Source of the DNA: Aphanothece saxicola GSE-SYN-MK-01-06B
GTDB lineage: Bacteria; Cyanobacteriota; Cyanobacteriia; PCC-6307; Cyanobiaceae
NCBI GenBank assembly: GCA_019359745.1
Contig: JAHHGT010000003.1
Span: 62,001-126,000, forward strand
Length of the DNA stretch: 64,000 nt
Direction: 5' to 3'
The notes below the pieces were generated by a model. It was not told the DNA's origin, ran no database searches, and worked only from the letters and a program-made list of their open reading frames with translations. Both the position numbers and the translations under genes were made by a program. How positions within the stretch are numbered: position 1 is the stretch's first letter; each line of letters opens with the position of its first letter. Below, piece after piece: positions 6,241-14,472 of this stretch.

Positions 6241-7767
6241 ATGTTCCGATTCGCACTCTTCACCATTGCTCTCGTCGTTGCAGGCGGTTCCGCTCCTGGC
6301 CATGCAGCGCAAGGTGTGGCCAACTTTGGCCCGTCATGGACATCCGTTGACTGCAAAGCCTTCGACGTGCCTCCCTTTATTGCCGCCCAGTCGGATTGCG
6401 GCTACGTCACCGTCCCTGAACTCCATGCGAAGCCCCAGAGACGCACCATCCAGCTCGGCGTGATCCGCACCCGCAGCACGGGCAGAACCCCTGCAGCCGA
6501 TCCCCTGTTCATCGAGCAGGGCGGCCCCGGGGATTCCACCATCGGCGACATTGCCAATGGAGCACTGCCGAAGTTCCCCGAACTCCAGGCGTTGCTGCAG
6601 AGCCGTGATCTGATCTTCGTGGAGGAGCGGGGGACCCGGTACGCCAAGCCCTTTTTGTTCTGCCCTGAGCTCCATGCCCACAACATCGCCGTGGCGCAGG
6701 GTATGCAGAGTTACACCGACCCGAGCTGGATCAGGGCCTGCAACGCTCGACTGAAGGCCCAGGGGATCAATCCCAGCGCCTTCAACACCCGTGAGAATGC
6801 CGCCGATATTTACGCTGTTGCCGAGGCGCTGGGTTATCCGATCTTCAACTACTACGGCGTGTCCTATGGCACGTTGCTGGGGCAGTACGTCATCGCCCAG
6901 GCCGACAAGCACAGGCCGAAACTTCGCAGCGTGATCCTCGATGGCGTCGTGCGGCCGGATCTTGATTTCAATCTCGCCTCGAGTCACACGATCAGCTACG
7001 CCCTGAGGAACGTGTTCCGCGCCTGCGCGCAGGATCAAGCGTGCAATGCGGCCTACCCGAATCTTGAGCCGACGTTTCTGGCCATCGTGCACCGGCTCAA
7101 CCAGAAGCCCATCCCCCTGACCCTCACCATTCCCTCGACGAAGGCGACCTTCACCACCCAGCTCGACGGCAAGGCCTTCGTCATGGGCGTCGTGCCCTAT
7201 CTCGCCCGGCCCTATTCCGGTGAATCCGCGCGCGGCAGTTCCCTGCCCAGGTTCATTCACGCCGCCAGCCAGGGCAACGTCGGCTGGATCGCCGAATCCC
7301 TGTCGGATCTCGAACCGAGGGGGGCCAGGGAGATGTATCACACGGTCCTCTGTGCCCGGGGGCGATCGGTGCGGTTTCAGCCCGCCCAGGTGCTGCCGGC
7401 GCCCTATCCGCAGCTGCTTCCCCTGGGCCTGCGCGAAGCGGAGGCGGTGAACAACGCCTGTGACGTGCTCCAGGTGGAGCAGAAACCTCCCTTTGTCACT
7501 GCCAATCCGCAGATCCCCACCCTGGTGCTGAACGGCAGCTACGACCCGGTCACGCCAGCCCCCTACGGAGAAGCCGTGGCCAACAACCAGACCACCGCCT
7601 ACGTGGTCACCTTCCCCGGTGTCGGCCATGGGGCGCTGTTTGCGCCGCAGGGGATGGCCGCAGCCGCCTGCGTGTCACAAATCGCCGCCGACTTTCTGAC
7701 CAACCCCAGCCAGGCACCCGACCGCCGTTGCCTGGCCAAGGTCAAGCCAGCCTTCGTTGTGGAGTGA
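6241..7767 (+). CDS. secreted alpha/beta hydrolase with TAP-like C-terminal domain
   Basis: I chose the ATG at 6241 because it begins a clean signal peptide (MFRFALFTIALVVAGGSAPG, cut near HAA). The mature protein has GGPGDSTI (oxyanion region), the nucleophile motif YGVSYGTLLG, and a C-terminal TAP-like region with LVLNGSYDPVTP (Asp) and PGVGHGALF (His). This matches the tripeptidyl aminopeptidase/proline iminopeptidase-like group, which releases N-terminal residues or small peptides. It should act in the periplasm or outside the cell. An open extension upstream to 6175 exists but would spoil the signal peptide. Confidence 0.8.
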   Translation: MFRFALFTIALVVAGGSAPGHAAQGVANFGPSWTSVDCKAFDVPPFIAAQSDCGYVTVPELHAKPQRRTIQLGVIRTRSTGRTPAADPLFIEQGGPGDSTIGDIANGALPKFPELQALLQSRDLIFVEERGTRYAKPFLFCPELHAHNIAVAQGMQSYTDPSWIRACNARLKAQGINPSAFNTRENAADIYAVAEALGYPIFNYYGVSYGTLLGQYVIAQADKHRPKLRSVILDGVVRPDLDFNLASSHTISYALRNVFRACAQDQACNAAYPNLEPTFLAIVHRLNQKPIPLTLTIPSTKATFTTQLDGKAFVMGVVPYLARPYSGESARGSSLPRFIHAASQGNVGWIAESLSDLEPRGAREMYHTVLCARGRSVRFQPAQVLPAPYPQLLPLGLREAEAVNNACDVLQVEQKPPFVTANPQIPTLVLNGSYDPVTPAPYGEAVANNQTTAYVVTFPGVGHGALFAPQGMAAAACVSQIAADFLTNPSQAPDRRCLAKVKPAFVVE

Positions 7768-7800
7768 GCGCTGCCAGGCTGGGGACATCAGGGCCCGGTG

Positions 7801-8658
7801 ATGCCGCAGACGCTCCTTTCCACCCTCTCCAGGGCTGAGCGGCTGTCGATCGCCGGCACCTACACCCTCACCCTGCTGGAGAACCTCTGCATGCTCGCCT
7901 ATCCGGCGCTCACCGGCTGGGCGGTCGATGGGCTGCTGAAGAACAGCTACCGGGGCCTTTCGGCGCTGATCGCCGTGTGGCTGGTGCACCTGGTCACGGC
8001 CTTCGTGCGCCAGCGCGTCGACACCCGGGTCTTCATGGGCCTTTATGCCCGCCTCGCCGTGCGCACCGTGGCCGAGCAGAAGCGCCTGGGCCACGGCACG
8101 AGCATTGTGTCGGCGCGGGTCGAGATGATGCGCGACATGGTCGGCTTCTTCGAGGCCGACGTGCCGGCCATGTTCTCCCAGGTGGTGACCGTGGTCGGCT
8201 CGCTGGTGATGCTGTTCACCTACGACCTCCAGGCGGGATTCATCGCGATGGCGGTGCTGCTGCCGATGGGACTCGTCAACGCCTGGTACTGGCGGCGCGC
8301 CCTGCGCCTGCACCGCGGCCTCAACGACCAGATCGAGCGCGAGATCGCGGACATCGAGGCGGCGCGCCCGCTGCGCCTGCGGCGCCACTTCGGCCGGGTG
8401 CGGCGCTGGCATGTGCAGCTCTCCGACAGCGAATCGTGGACCTGGACCGTGACGGAACTCGCCACGATCGTGGCGCTCGTGGTGCTCCTGATCGACTTCA
8501 CCCGTTCGGCGAGCTTCAGCGCCGGCGCCATCTATGCGGTGCTCGCCTATGTGTTCGATTATCTGCAGGGCCTCGACAGCGCTCCGGCGCTGGTGAACAA
8601 CGTCGCCCGGCTCCGCGACATCCGGGCACGGCTGGGCCACGCAGAGGCAGCCGATTGA
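7801..8658 (+). CDS. ABC transporter six-TM domain without ATPase
   Basis: The product is 285 residues, with an ATG at 7801 right after a GTG. It is an ABC type 1 exporter membrane domain, with hydrophobic helices at about 18-40, 52-72, 130-165 and 225-260, and ends with a coupling segment (SAPALVNNVARLRDIRARLG). The frame then stops where an exporter would continue into its nucleotide-binding domain. No Walker A or signature motif follows, and the next gene is unrelated. I recall stand-alone six-TM proteins of this type in cyanobacteria, so it may be a real family rather than a truncation. The partner ATPase is unknown. Confidence 0.75.
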   Translation: MPQTLLSTLSRAERLSIAGTYTLTLLENLCMLAYPALTGWAVDGLLKNSYRGLSALIAVWLVHLVTAFVRQRVDTRVFMGLYARLAVRTVAEQKRLGHGTSIVSARVEMMRDMVGFFEADVPAMFSQVVTVVGSLVMLFTYDLQAGFIAMAVLLPMGLVNAWYWRRALRLHRGLNDQIEREIADIEAARPLRLRRHFGRVRRWHVQLSDSESWTWTVTELATIVALVVLLIDFTRSASFSAGAIYAVLAYVFDYLQGLDSAPALVNNVARLRDIRARLGHAEAAD

Positions 8659-8704
8659 GCGGACATGGCACCTCACCGACGTTCACTCCGCACCCCCCGA
8701 CACC

Positions 8705-8929
8705 ATGCCACTGATTCAGGTGAAGGTGAAGCCGGGAGCCCGGATCAGCCAGCTGACGCTGTTGGCGGATGGGACCTACCGCGCTGATGTCAAAGCCCCT
8801 CCCACGGACGGGAAGGCCAATGACGAACTGATCCGTCTGGTGAGCCAGCTGTTCGGTTGTTCGCGATCCGCTGTAACGATCCGGTCCGGACGGACGTCTC
8901 GGGTGAAATGGGTGGGGGTTGACGCTTAG
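8705..8929 (+). CDS. DUF167/YggU family protein
   Basis: The product is 74 residues. It shows the family pattern IQVKVKPGARIS, then DVKAPPTDGKANDELIRLVSQLF, then SAVTIRSGRTSRVKWV, which covers essentially the whole YggU fold. The biochemical role of the family is not established. It starts 46 bases after the ABC membrane gene and is followed closely by the MBL-fold gene. Confidence 0.85.
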   Translation: MPLIQVKVKPGARISQLTLLADGTYRADVKAPPTDGKANDELIRLVSQLFGCSRSAVTIRSGRTSRVKWVGVDA

Positions 8930-8974
8930 GTTCCGTCAGCACGGCATCGTGGCGTGTGCGTGTCTGGCAGAACC

Positions 8975-9700
8975 ATGGTCGTCGTCTCTGAGATCGCCCC
9001 CGACCTGTTCCGGCTCTCCATCCATGTGCCGGACTTTGATCTGCAGTTCAATCACTTCCTGGTGCGCGACGAGGAGCCGCTGCTGTTTCACGCGGGGCTC
9101 AGGGCCATGTTTCCGGCCCTGCGGGATGCCGTGGCCTCGCTGATCGATCCGACCCAGCTGCGCCACATCGCCTGGAGCCATTTCGAAGCCGATGAGATCG
9201 GTGGCCTCAACCACTGGCTGGAGCTGGCGCCGCAGGCCCAGCCGGTCTGCACCCTCGTCGGCAAGTTGGTGAGTGTGGATGATTTCGCTCTCCGCCCCGC
9301 CCATGGCATGGCGGAGGGCGACGTGCTCAGCACCGGCCAGTACCGCTTCCGCTTCCACCGCACGCCGCACCTTCCCCATGGTTGGGACGCCGGCCTGCTG
9401 TTCGAAGAGACCCGCCGCACCTTGTTCTGCTCCGATCTTTTTCACCAGTTCGGTGATGTCCCTGCCGTCACCACCTCCGATCTGATCGGGCCGGCGCGCC
9501 AGGCGATGCAGCAGATGCAGAGCGGCCCCCTGGCGGACACCATGCCCTACACCAGCCGGTCGGCCTGCCTGCTGCAGGGGCTGGCTGCGCTGCAGCCGCA
9601 GACGCTGGCCGTCATGCACGGCTCTTCGTTCACCGGCAGCAGCGAGCAGATGCTGATCGATCTGGCGGAGGTGATCCAGGAGGCCTTTGAGGGGGGCTGA
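8975..9700 (+). CDS. MBL-fold protein of the flavodiiron/oxygen-binding type
   Basis: The product is 241 residues from the ATG at 8975. A GTG at 8954 is possible but adds no conserved sequence. The metal site is of the diiron ODP type: [12 protein letters not shown] (H-x-E-x-D, about 60-71), [11 protein letters not shown] (His, about 130) and [10 protein letters not shown] (Asp, about 150). It lacks a flavodoxin domain, so it is a stand-alone diiron beta-lactamase-fold protein. A role in O2 or NO chemistry is possible but not shown. It is followed by the mazEF relic. Confidence 0.8.
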   Translation: MVVVSEIAPDLFRLSIHVPDFDLQFNHFLVRDEEPLLFHAGLRAMFPALRDAVASLIDPTQLRHIAWSHFEADEIGGLNHWLELAPQAQPVCTLVGKLVSVDDFALRPAHGMAEGDVLSTGQYRFRFHRTPHLPHGWDAGLLFEETRRTLFCSDLFHQFGDVPAVTTSDLIGPARQAMQQMQSGPLADTMPYTSRSACLLQGLAALQPQTLAVMHGSSFTGSSEQMLIDLAEVIQEAFEGG

Positions 9701-9711
9701 ACGGCCGTGGC

Positions 9712-9913
9712 GTGCGGATCCCGCGCGCTCTGGCTGAGCAGATTGCTGGGTGCTGGCACCGAGGTGAGCCTGTGCGCCAAGGATGGTGAGTTGGTTGTCA
9801 AGCCAGCACGTCCCACGCGCCTCAATCTGGATGATCTTCTTGCGGGAGTGACAGCCGAGAATCTCCATTCCTCCGTCGAGACAGGAGAGGCTGTTGGGCT
9901 GGAGATCTTTTGA
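9712..9913 (+). pseudogene. broken MazE-type antitoxin
   Basis: The C-terminal part is intact in frame 2: GAGTEVSLCAKDGELVVKPA, then LDDLLAGVTAENLHSSVETG. The expected N-terminal DNA-binding part reads only VRIPRALAEQIA, in frame 1 (9712-9747), so a frameshift separates the two halves. The first residues of the AbrB/MazE swapped hairpin (including the usual WGNSLA) are gone. The remaining frame could still yield a peptide with the toxin-binding tail, starting from a GTG at 9707. The stop TGA overlaps the toxin's ATG. Confidence 0.7.
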
Positions 9914-10272
9914 TGTCCCCGACGTATATCCCTGATCGTGGTGACCTGGTGTGGTTGGAGTTCACACCCCAGTCGGGTGGTGAGCAGGCTGGAAGGCGTC
10001 CGGCCCCGGTGATCTCGCCCAAGTCCTACAACGGCAAGGTTGGCTTGGCTTTGGTCTGCCTCGTTACACCCAGAGTGAAAGGTTATCCTTTTGAGGTGCT
10101 CCTTCCGGAGGGCAGTGGTGTGGTTGGTGTCGTTCTTGCCGATCAACTCAAAAGCTTCGATTGGCGTGCAAGAAAGGCCAGGCTGATTGAGAAGGCTTCT
10201 CCTGATGTCTTGGTCATGGTGAGCGCAAGGCTCCTGCCGCTTCTTGACCCAGACGCCATTGCCACTCTCTGA
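9913..10272 (+). CDS. mazF: MazF/PemK-type mRNA interferase toxin
   Basis: The product is 119 residues. It has the family N-terminus YIPDRGDLVWLEFTP, then GRRPAPVISPKSYN, CLVTPRVKGYPFEV and GVVLADQLKSFDWRARK, of full family length with the catalytic-region Arg and Thr in place. MazF cleaves single-stranded RNA, often mRNA, and is held off by its antitoxin. The start ATG overlaps the stop of the damaged antitoxin frame (TGATG), so the two are translationally coupled. The toxin looks intact while the antitoxin does not. Confidence 0.85.
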   Translation: MSPTYIPDRGDLVWLEFTPQSGGEQAGRRPAPVISPKSYNGKVGLALVCLVTPRVKGYPFEVLLPEGSGVVGVVLADQLKSFDWRARKARLIEKASPDVLVMVSARLLPLLDPDAIATL

Positions 10273-10593
10273 CCCTGCCCTTCATCCGAGCTGTCTCCTC
10301 TGCGATTCAATACACTCTCAACGCTTTGGGCACAGAGCTTCGCAGCCTTCACCCTGCTCCCATCGGTTGCCTACGCACTGCCGCCGGGCCATGCCGCCTC
10401 ACCCATCCGCATCCCCGGCGTCAGCCTCTACGTTCATCTGAACGGATCTCTGCTGTTCGGCAGTGGTTTCGGACGCGTTGGAGATTGTCCTGTCATCGTC
10501 TTTGGCTCAGCGGCTGGATGGGCCAGCCTGCTGGTTGCGTTGTTTCTTGTCGTGCGCAAAGTCTTGTCGACCCGCAGGTCGAGCAAGACATGA
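10273..10593 (+). pseudogene. start-less open frame downstream of mazF, membrane-like
   Basis: The mazF reading frame stays open for about 107 codons after its stop, to a TGA at 10591. It reads like a short membrane protein: LWAQSFAAFTLLPSVAYALP (hydrophobic), PIRIPGVSLYVHLNGSLLFG and a second hydrophobic stretch GWASLLVALFLVVRKVL. There is no ATG or GTG and the only TTG is near the end, so it needs a CTG start or is a remnant. A strong hairpin (10561-10589) overlaps its last codons. I recognise no family. Confidence 0.3.
10561..10589. terminator. strong hairpin between mazF and the GGDEF-EAL gene
   Basis: GTCTTG pairs with CAAGAC and TCGACC with GGTCGA, around a CGCA loop with one bulged G, giving a 12-bp stem. 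It lies between two convergent transcripts, a usual place for a two-way terminator. There is no long T-run, so factor-independent termination is not certain. Confidence 0.5.
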
Positions 10594-10648
10594 CATGGGG
10601 GTACGCCTCAGGTGATGACGCCATCGCCCCGGCTGAAGGATGCACACG

Positions 10649-13600
10649 TCAAAGGGGCAGCTGTCGGAAGGCCTCGCTGGTCATGGGCTTGCCGATCCAA
10701 TAACCCTGGATTTCGTCGCAGCCGGCCCGGCGCAACAGCTCCATCTGCTCGGGGGTTTCCACCCCCTCGGCGATCGTGCGCAGACCCAGGGTGCGGGCCA
10801 GGTTGATGATCGTCAGCACGATGGCGTGGTCGTCGCGGTCGGTCGCCAGGCCGCGCACGAAGGATTGGTCGATCTTGAGCTTGTGGGCGCGGATGCGTTT
10901 GAGATAGCTGAGCGACGAGTAGCCCGTGCCGAAGTCGTCGATGGCGATCTGGATCCCTTCGCGGAACAGCCGATCCATCAACAGCAAGGCCTTCTCGGGG
11001 TCATCCAGCGTCACCGACTCCGTGAGCTCCAGTTCCAGACGGGAAGGGGGTAGCTGTTCTTCGGCCAGGATGGTCAGGATCCGGCTGGCCAGATCGCTGT
11101 TGCGGAACTGAACCGCCGAGATGTTCACCGAGACCGTCAGCGGCGGCGCATCGTCCTGCCCAGCCGGCCGGACCCACGTGCGGGCATCACGAAGGGCCTG
11201 GCGCAGGACCCAGTCACCGATGGGAACGACCAGGCCGTTGGCCTCGGCGACGGAGACGAATTCCCCCGGCGACACCGAACCCAGTTCCGCCGAATCCCAG
11301 CGCAGCAGCGCCTCGGCACCGATGATCCGGTTGGTGAGCAGCTCGATCTGGGGCTGGTAGAGCAGCTTGAACTCGTTGCCCTTCAGGGCCTTGTGCAGGG
11401 CGTTGGAGAGGCGCAGCTGACGGGAGATGCGCTGCTGCACGCTGGGGGTGAAGAACTGGAATCCGTTGCGGCTGTCCTGCTTCACCTGATGCATCGCCGC
11501 ATCGGCATTGCTCATCAGGGTGGCCATCGTGCTGCCGTCCTCCGGGTAGAGGGCGATGCCGATGGACGCGGTCGTGAACAGCGTCTCGCCATGGACCAGG
11601 CACGGTTTTTCCACGGCCTGGAGCAGGCGTCGCACCAGTTCCAGCGCGGCGTCGGCGTCGGTGTCCGGCAGGAGTAGAAGGAATTCATCCCCACCGGAAC
11701 GCGAGAGGGTGTCCCCGGGGCGCAGTTCGCCTTCCAGGCGGCGGGCGATCTCCACCAGCAACTGGTCGCCGACGGAATGGCCAAGGCTGTCGTTGACGGT
11801 CTGGAAGTGATCCAGGTTCAGGTTGAGCAGGGCCAGGTGGCCTCCCTGCTTCTGGGCCAGCGTCAGGGCGTTGCGGAAGCGGTCCCGCAGCATCACCCGG
11901 TTGGCCAGGCCCGTCAGTTGGTCGGAGTAGGCCAGCCGCTTGATCTGCTCGTTCGCAAACTTGCGCTCGGTGATGTCGCGGGTGACGCCATGCATCTCGA
12001 TGCGCCCCGTGCCGACGTTGCGGATCAGCGTGGTCACCACCTCTGTCCACACGCTGGACCCGTCCCGGCAGGGTTGTTCCACCTCATCCACCGAGACGAT
12101 CTCACTGCTGCGCAGGCCCTGCTTGAACTCTTCCAGCTCAGCCCGGATCTGCTCCTCCAGGCGTTGCCCGCTCCCCGGCTGCATGGAGGCGCTGAACGGT
12201 CTGGCGATCACCTCTTCCGGCGAGTAGCCCCGCAGCCGCTTCACGGAGGGGCTCACATAGAGGTAGCGCATGGTCTCGGGATCCAGGGTCCAGATGACGT
12301 CGTGGACCGACTCCGTGAGTTCGCGGTACTTGGCTTCGCTGGCCACCACCTCCTTCTCCAGACGGCGCTGGATCGCCAGGGAGCTGAGACGGTTGAGGGC
12401 GAGGTCGATGTCCCGCGCCATCTCCAGCAGGAGTTGCTGGCTCGGCTCGTCAAAGCCGTTGACGTCGGGGTGGTACAGCGCCAATCCGCCGATCACGACT
12501 CCCTCGCGGTGCAGGGGTAACGAGGCGACCGCTCCCCAGCCATAAAGGCGGGCCCGCTCCTGCCAGGGGGCCAGGCTGGGATCGTTGAGAAAGTTCTGGC
12601 ACCACTGGGGTTGGTCCTCCCGCAGGGCCCGGCCCATCGGCCCTTGGCCATACGGGACGTCGGGGTCGATGCTGATGCGCAGGTCGTTCAGGTACTCGGT
12701 GCCGGTGCCGGCCCAGGCCACCGCCTGCAAGTCCTGGCCCACGGGGTTGACCAGACCCGCCCAGGCCATCTTCATCTCGCCGAAGGTCACGGCGATCTGG
12801 CAGATCTCCTGCAGCAGCACCGTGCCGTCCTCGAGGCGGGCCATCGCCTGGTTCGACCGGCTCAGGGCGGTGTAGAGCCGATTCAGTCGCTCGATCCGCC
12901 GGGCGTCCTGCTTGCGGGCCGTGATGTCGCGGCTGAGCAGCAGGAAGCGTGGCTGGCCATGGGCGGGAAGGGTGCGTTGGGACACCGACAGCTCAAACCA
13001 AGCCGGTCCGCTGGGCAGGGGCAGCTCAATCTCCCGCCCCTGGCTGAAGCCCTCGCTGCCGGCCTCTGCCAGAGCCTCCTTCACCACGGTGGCAGCGGGC
13101 TCCGGCAACACCTCGCTCACGGGCCGGTTCACCTGGTCTTCGGCCGGCTGTATCAGCAGATTGTGGCGCGGGCTGTGGACCGCCAGGATCTGTCCATCGG
13201 CGGAGAGTTCGATCAGGGGATCGGGGATGGCCTCGATCGTGCTGCTCAGCACATCGCGGGCTTCGGCCAGGTCGCGGGTGCGGCGGCGCACCTCCAGCTT
13301 CAGGCTCGCGCTCCACAGCGCGATCAGCCCCGCAGCCGCCCCTGTGGCCCCCAGGACCTGGAGTCCATGGCGGGCCAGCCAGCTGAAGCGGGGGTGGACG
13401 CCATCGCCCAGCCACTTGCGTTCCATGGCGGCTTCCTCGGCCGCACTGATCCGATCGAAGCCCGCGACCACGGTGTCCCGCAGGGCGGTGTTGTTCTTGC
13501 GTACGGCCTCGTACATCGCCGAGGTGTAGACCGGTGGCGATTGCAGGAATTGCTCGCTCAGTCCCTCTGTCGCCAGGATGTAATTGGCCGGCAGTTCATT

Positions 13601-14095
13601 CATGCAGAACACCGGCAGGCTTCCGGCGATGGACGCCTGGATGAGGGCGCTGTAGTCCGGGTAGACCCGAAAGGTGCGGTTGCCGGCAGCCTTGAGCTTC
13701 TCGATGCACACGTCGCCGGCGCGGACACCGACCTTGAAGGCCTTGCTGGTGTCGAGATCAACGACTCCGCTCAGCTTGCGGTCGTAATAGAGGCGAACGT
13801 CCACCTCCAGATAGGGCTTGGTGAAGGCATAGATCTTCTCCCGTTCCTGGGTGCGGGCGATGGCGGCGATGACATCGGCGCGGCCTGACTGCACGGCCTT
13901 CTGGGCCTCCAGCCAGTCCATCGCCTGCAACTCCACAGGGATGCCTGTGCGTTGTTCCCACAGGTCCCAGCGGTCCCGCGCCAGCCCTTGGATCCGGCCC
14001 TGGGAATCCACGAAGCTGATCGGCGGGAAGGCCTCGCTCACCACCACCCGCAGGGGCCGTTGGGGCTGTGGTGCGGCGCTGGCCAACATGGGCAC
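10649..14095 (-). CDS. periplasmic-sensor PAS/GAF GGDEF-EAL c-di-GMP enzyme
   Basis: The product is about 1148 residues. Domains in order are a family-3 solute-binding (PBPb-like) sensor (about 10-240), a TM helix (about 243-265, GATGAAAGLIALWSASL), PAS (about 280-395), GAF (about 405-570), PAS (about 585-700), GGDEF (about 720-880) with an intact RSGGDEF, and EAL (about 900-1145) with EALLRW, ELTES, DDFGTGYSS and EGVET. Both halves keep their key residues, so it could make and break c-di-GMP. The periplasmic ligand is probably an amino acid or similar. The annotated start is a GTG, but an unbroken signal-peptide-like stretch (HLLALSCLAVPMLASAAP) extends upstream without an ATG, GTG or TTG. 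Confidence 0.9.
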   Translation of the reverse strand: MPMLASAAPQPQRPLRVVVSEAFPPISFVDSQGRIQGLARDRWDLWEQRTGIPVELQAMDWLEAQKAVQSGRADVIAAIARTQEREKIYAFTKPYLEVDVRLYYDRKLSGVVDLDTSKAFKVGVRAGDVCIEKLKAAGNRTFRVYPDYSALIQASIAGSLPVFCMNELPANYILATEGLSEQFLQSPPVYTSAMYEAVRKNNTALRDTVVAGFDRISAAEEAAMERKWLGDGVHPRFSWLARHGLQVLGATGAAAGLIALWSASLKLEVRRRTRDLAEARDVLSSTIEAIPDPLIELSADGQILAVHSPRHNLLIQPAEDQVNRPVSEVLPEPAATVVKEALAEAGSEGFSQGREIELPLPSGPAWFELSVSQRTLPAHGQPRFLLLSRDITARKQDARRIERLNRLYTALSRSNQAMARLEDGTVLLQEICQIAVTFGEMKMAWAGLVNPVGQDLQAVAWAGTGTEYLNDLRISIDPDVPYGQGPMGRALREDQPQWCQNFLNDPSLAPWQERARLYGWGAVASLPLHREGVVIGGLALYHPDVNGFDEPSQQLLLEMARDIDLALNRLSSLAIQRRLEKEVVASEAKYRELTESVHDVIWTLDPETMRYLYVSPSVKRLRGYSPEEVIARPFSASMQPGSGQRLEEQIRAELEEFKQGLRSSEIVSVDEVEQPCRDGSSVWTEVVTTLIRNVGTGRIEMHGVTRDITERKFANEQIKRLAYSDQLTGLANRVMLRDRFRNALTLAQKQGGHLALLNLNLDHFQTVNDSLGHSVGDQLLVEIARRLEGELRPGDTLSRSGGDEFLLLLPDTDADAALELVRRLLQAVEKPCLVHGETLFTTASIGIALYPEDGSTMATLMSNADAAMHQVKQDSRNGFQFFTPSVQQRISRQLRLSNALHKALKGNEFKLLYQPQIELLTNRIIGAEALLRWDSAELGSVSPGEFVSVAEANGLVVPIGDWVLRQALRDARTWVRPAGQDDAPPLTVSVNISAVQFRNSDLASRILTILAEEQLPPSRLELELTESVTLDDPEKALLLMDRLFREGIQIAIDDFGTGYSSLSYLKRIRAHKLKIDQSFVRGLATDRDDHAIVLTIINLARTLGLRTIAEGVETPEQMELLRRAGCDEIQGYWIGKPMTSEAFRQLPL

Positions 14096-14340
14096 AGCCA
14101 GACACGACAGTGCCAGTAAGTGAGTCCAGGAGAAAACACGGAACGATGAACGGACCGTGCGATTGAAGAAGATTCGAAAGAAAGACGTCTAGACCTCGGA
14201 TCGCCCTCGGGCGTGTTTGTTAACAGCCTACTCACCCCCTGGCACCGGTCCCGTCGCGCTTCGCGTTGGCACCTGTACTTGTGGGCCCAGACTGAAGATC
14301 GAGAGGTTGCGATTTGCCCAGGATCTCGGGGAGAAATCTC

Positions 14341-14472
14341 ATGAAACTGGTTCATTTTCGGCCGAGGGGCGTGATGGTGCCGTCCATCAAGGAGGCGCCT
14401 GCAGCGATGCTCAGCGGCCCGACGGCTTCCCAGCCACCCGTGCATCCCACCAGCCTCGGTGTGGACCGCTAG
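14341..14472 (+). CDS. possible small protein, 43 residues
   Basis: The ORF begins ATGAAACTGGTTCA, with GGGGAG 8 bases before the ATG as a good ribosome site, and ends in TAG, overlapping the stop of the opposite gene. The product begins MKLVHFRPRGVMVPSIKEAP and is rich in Pro, Ser and Ala, with no TM helix. I recognise no family, and it stands alone in the gap between the two minus-strand genes. Confidence 0.3.
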   Translation: MKLVHFRPRGVMVPSIKEAPAAMLSGPTASQPPVHPTSLGVDR

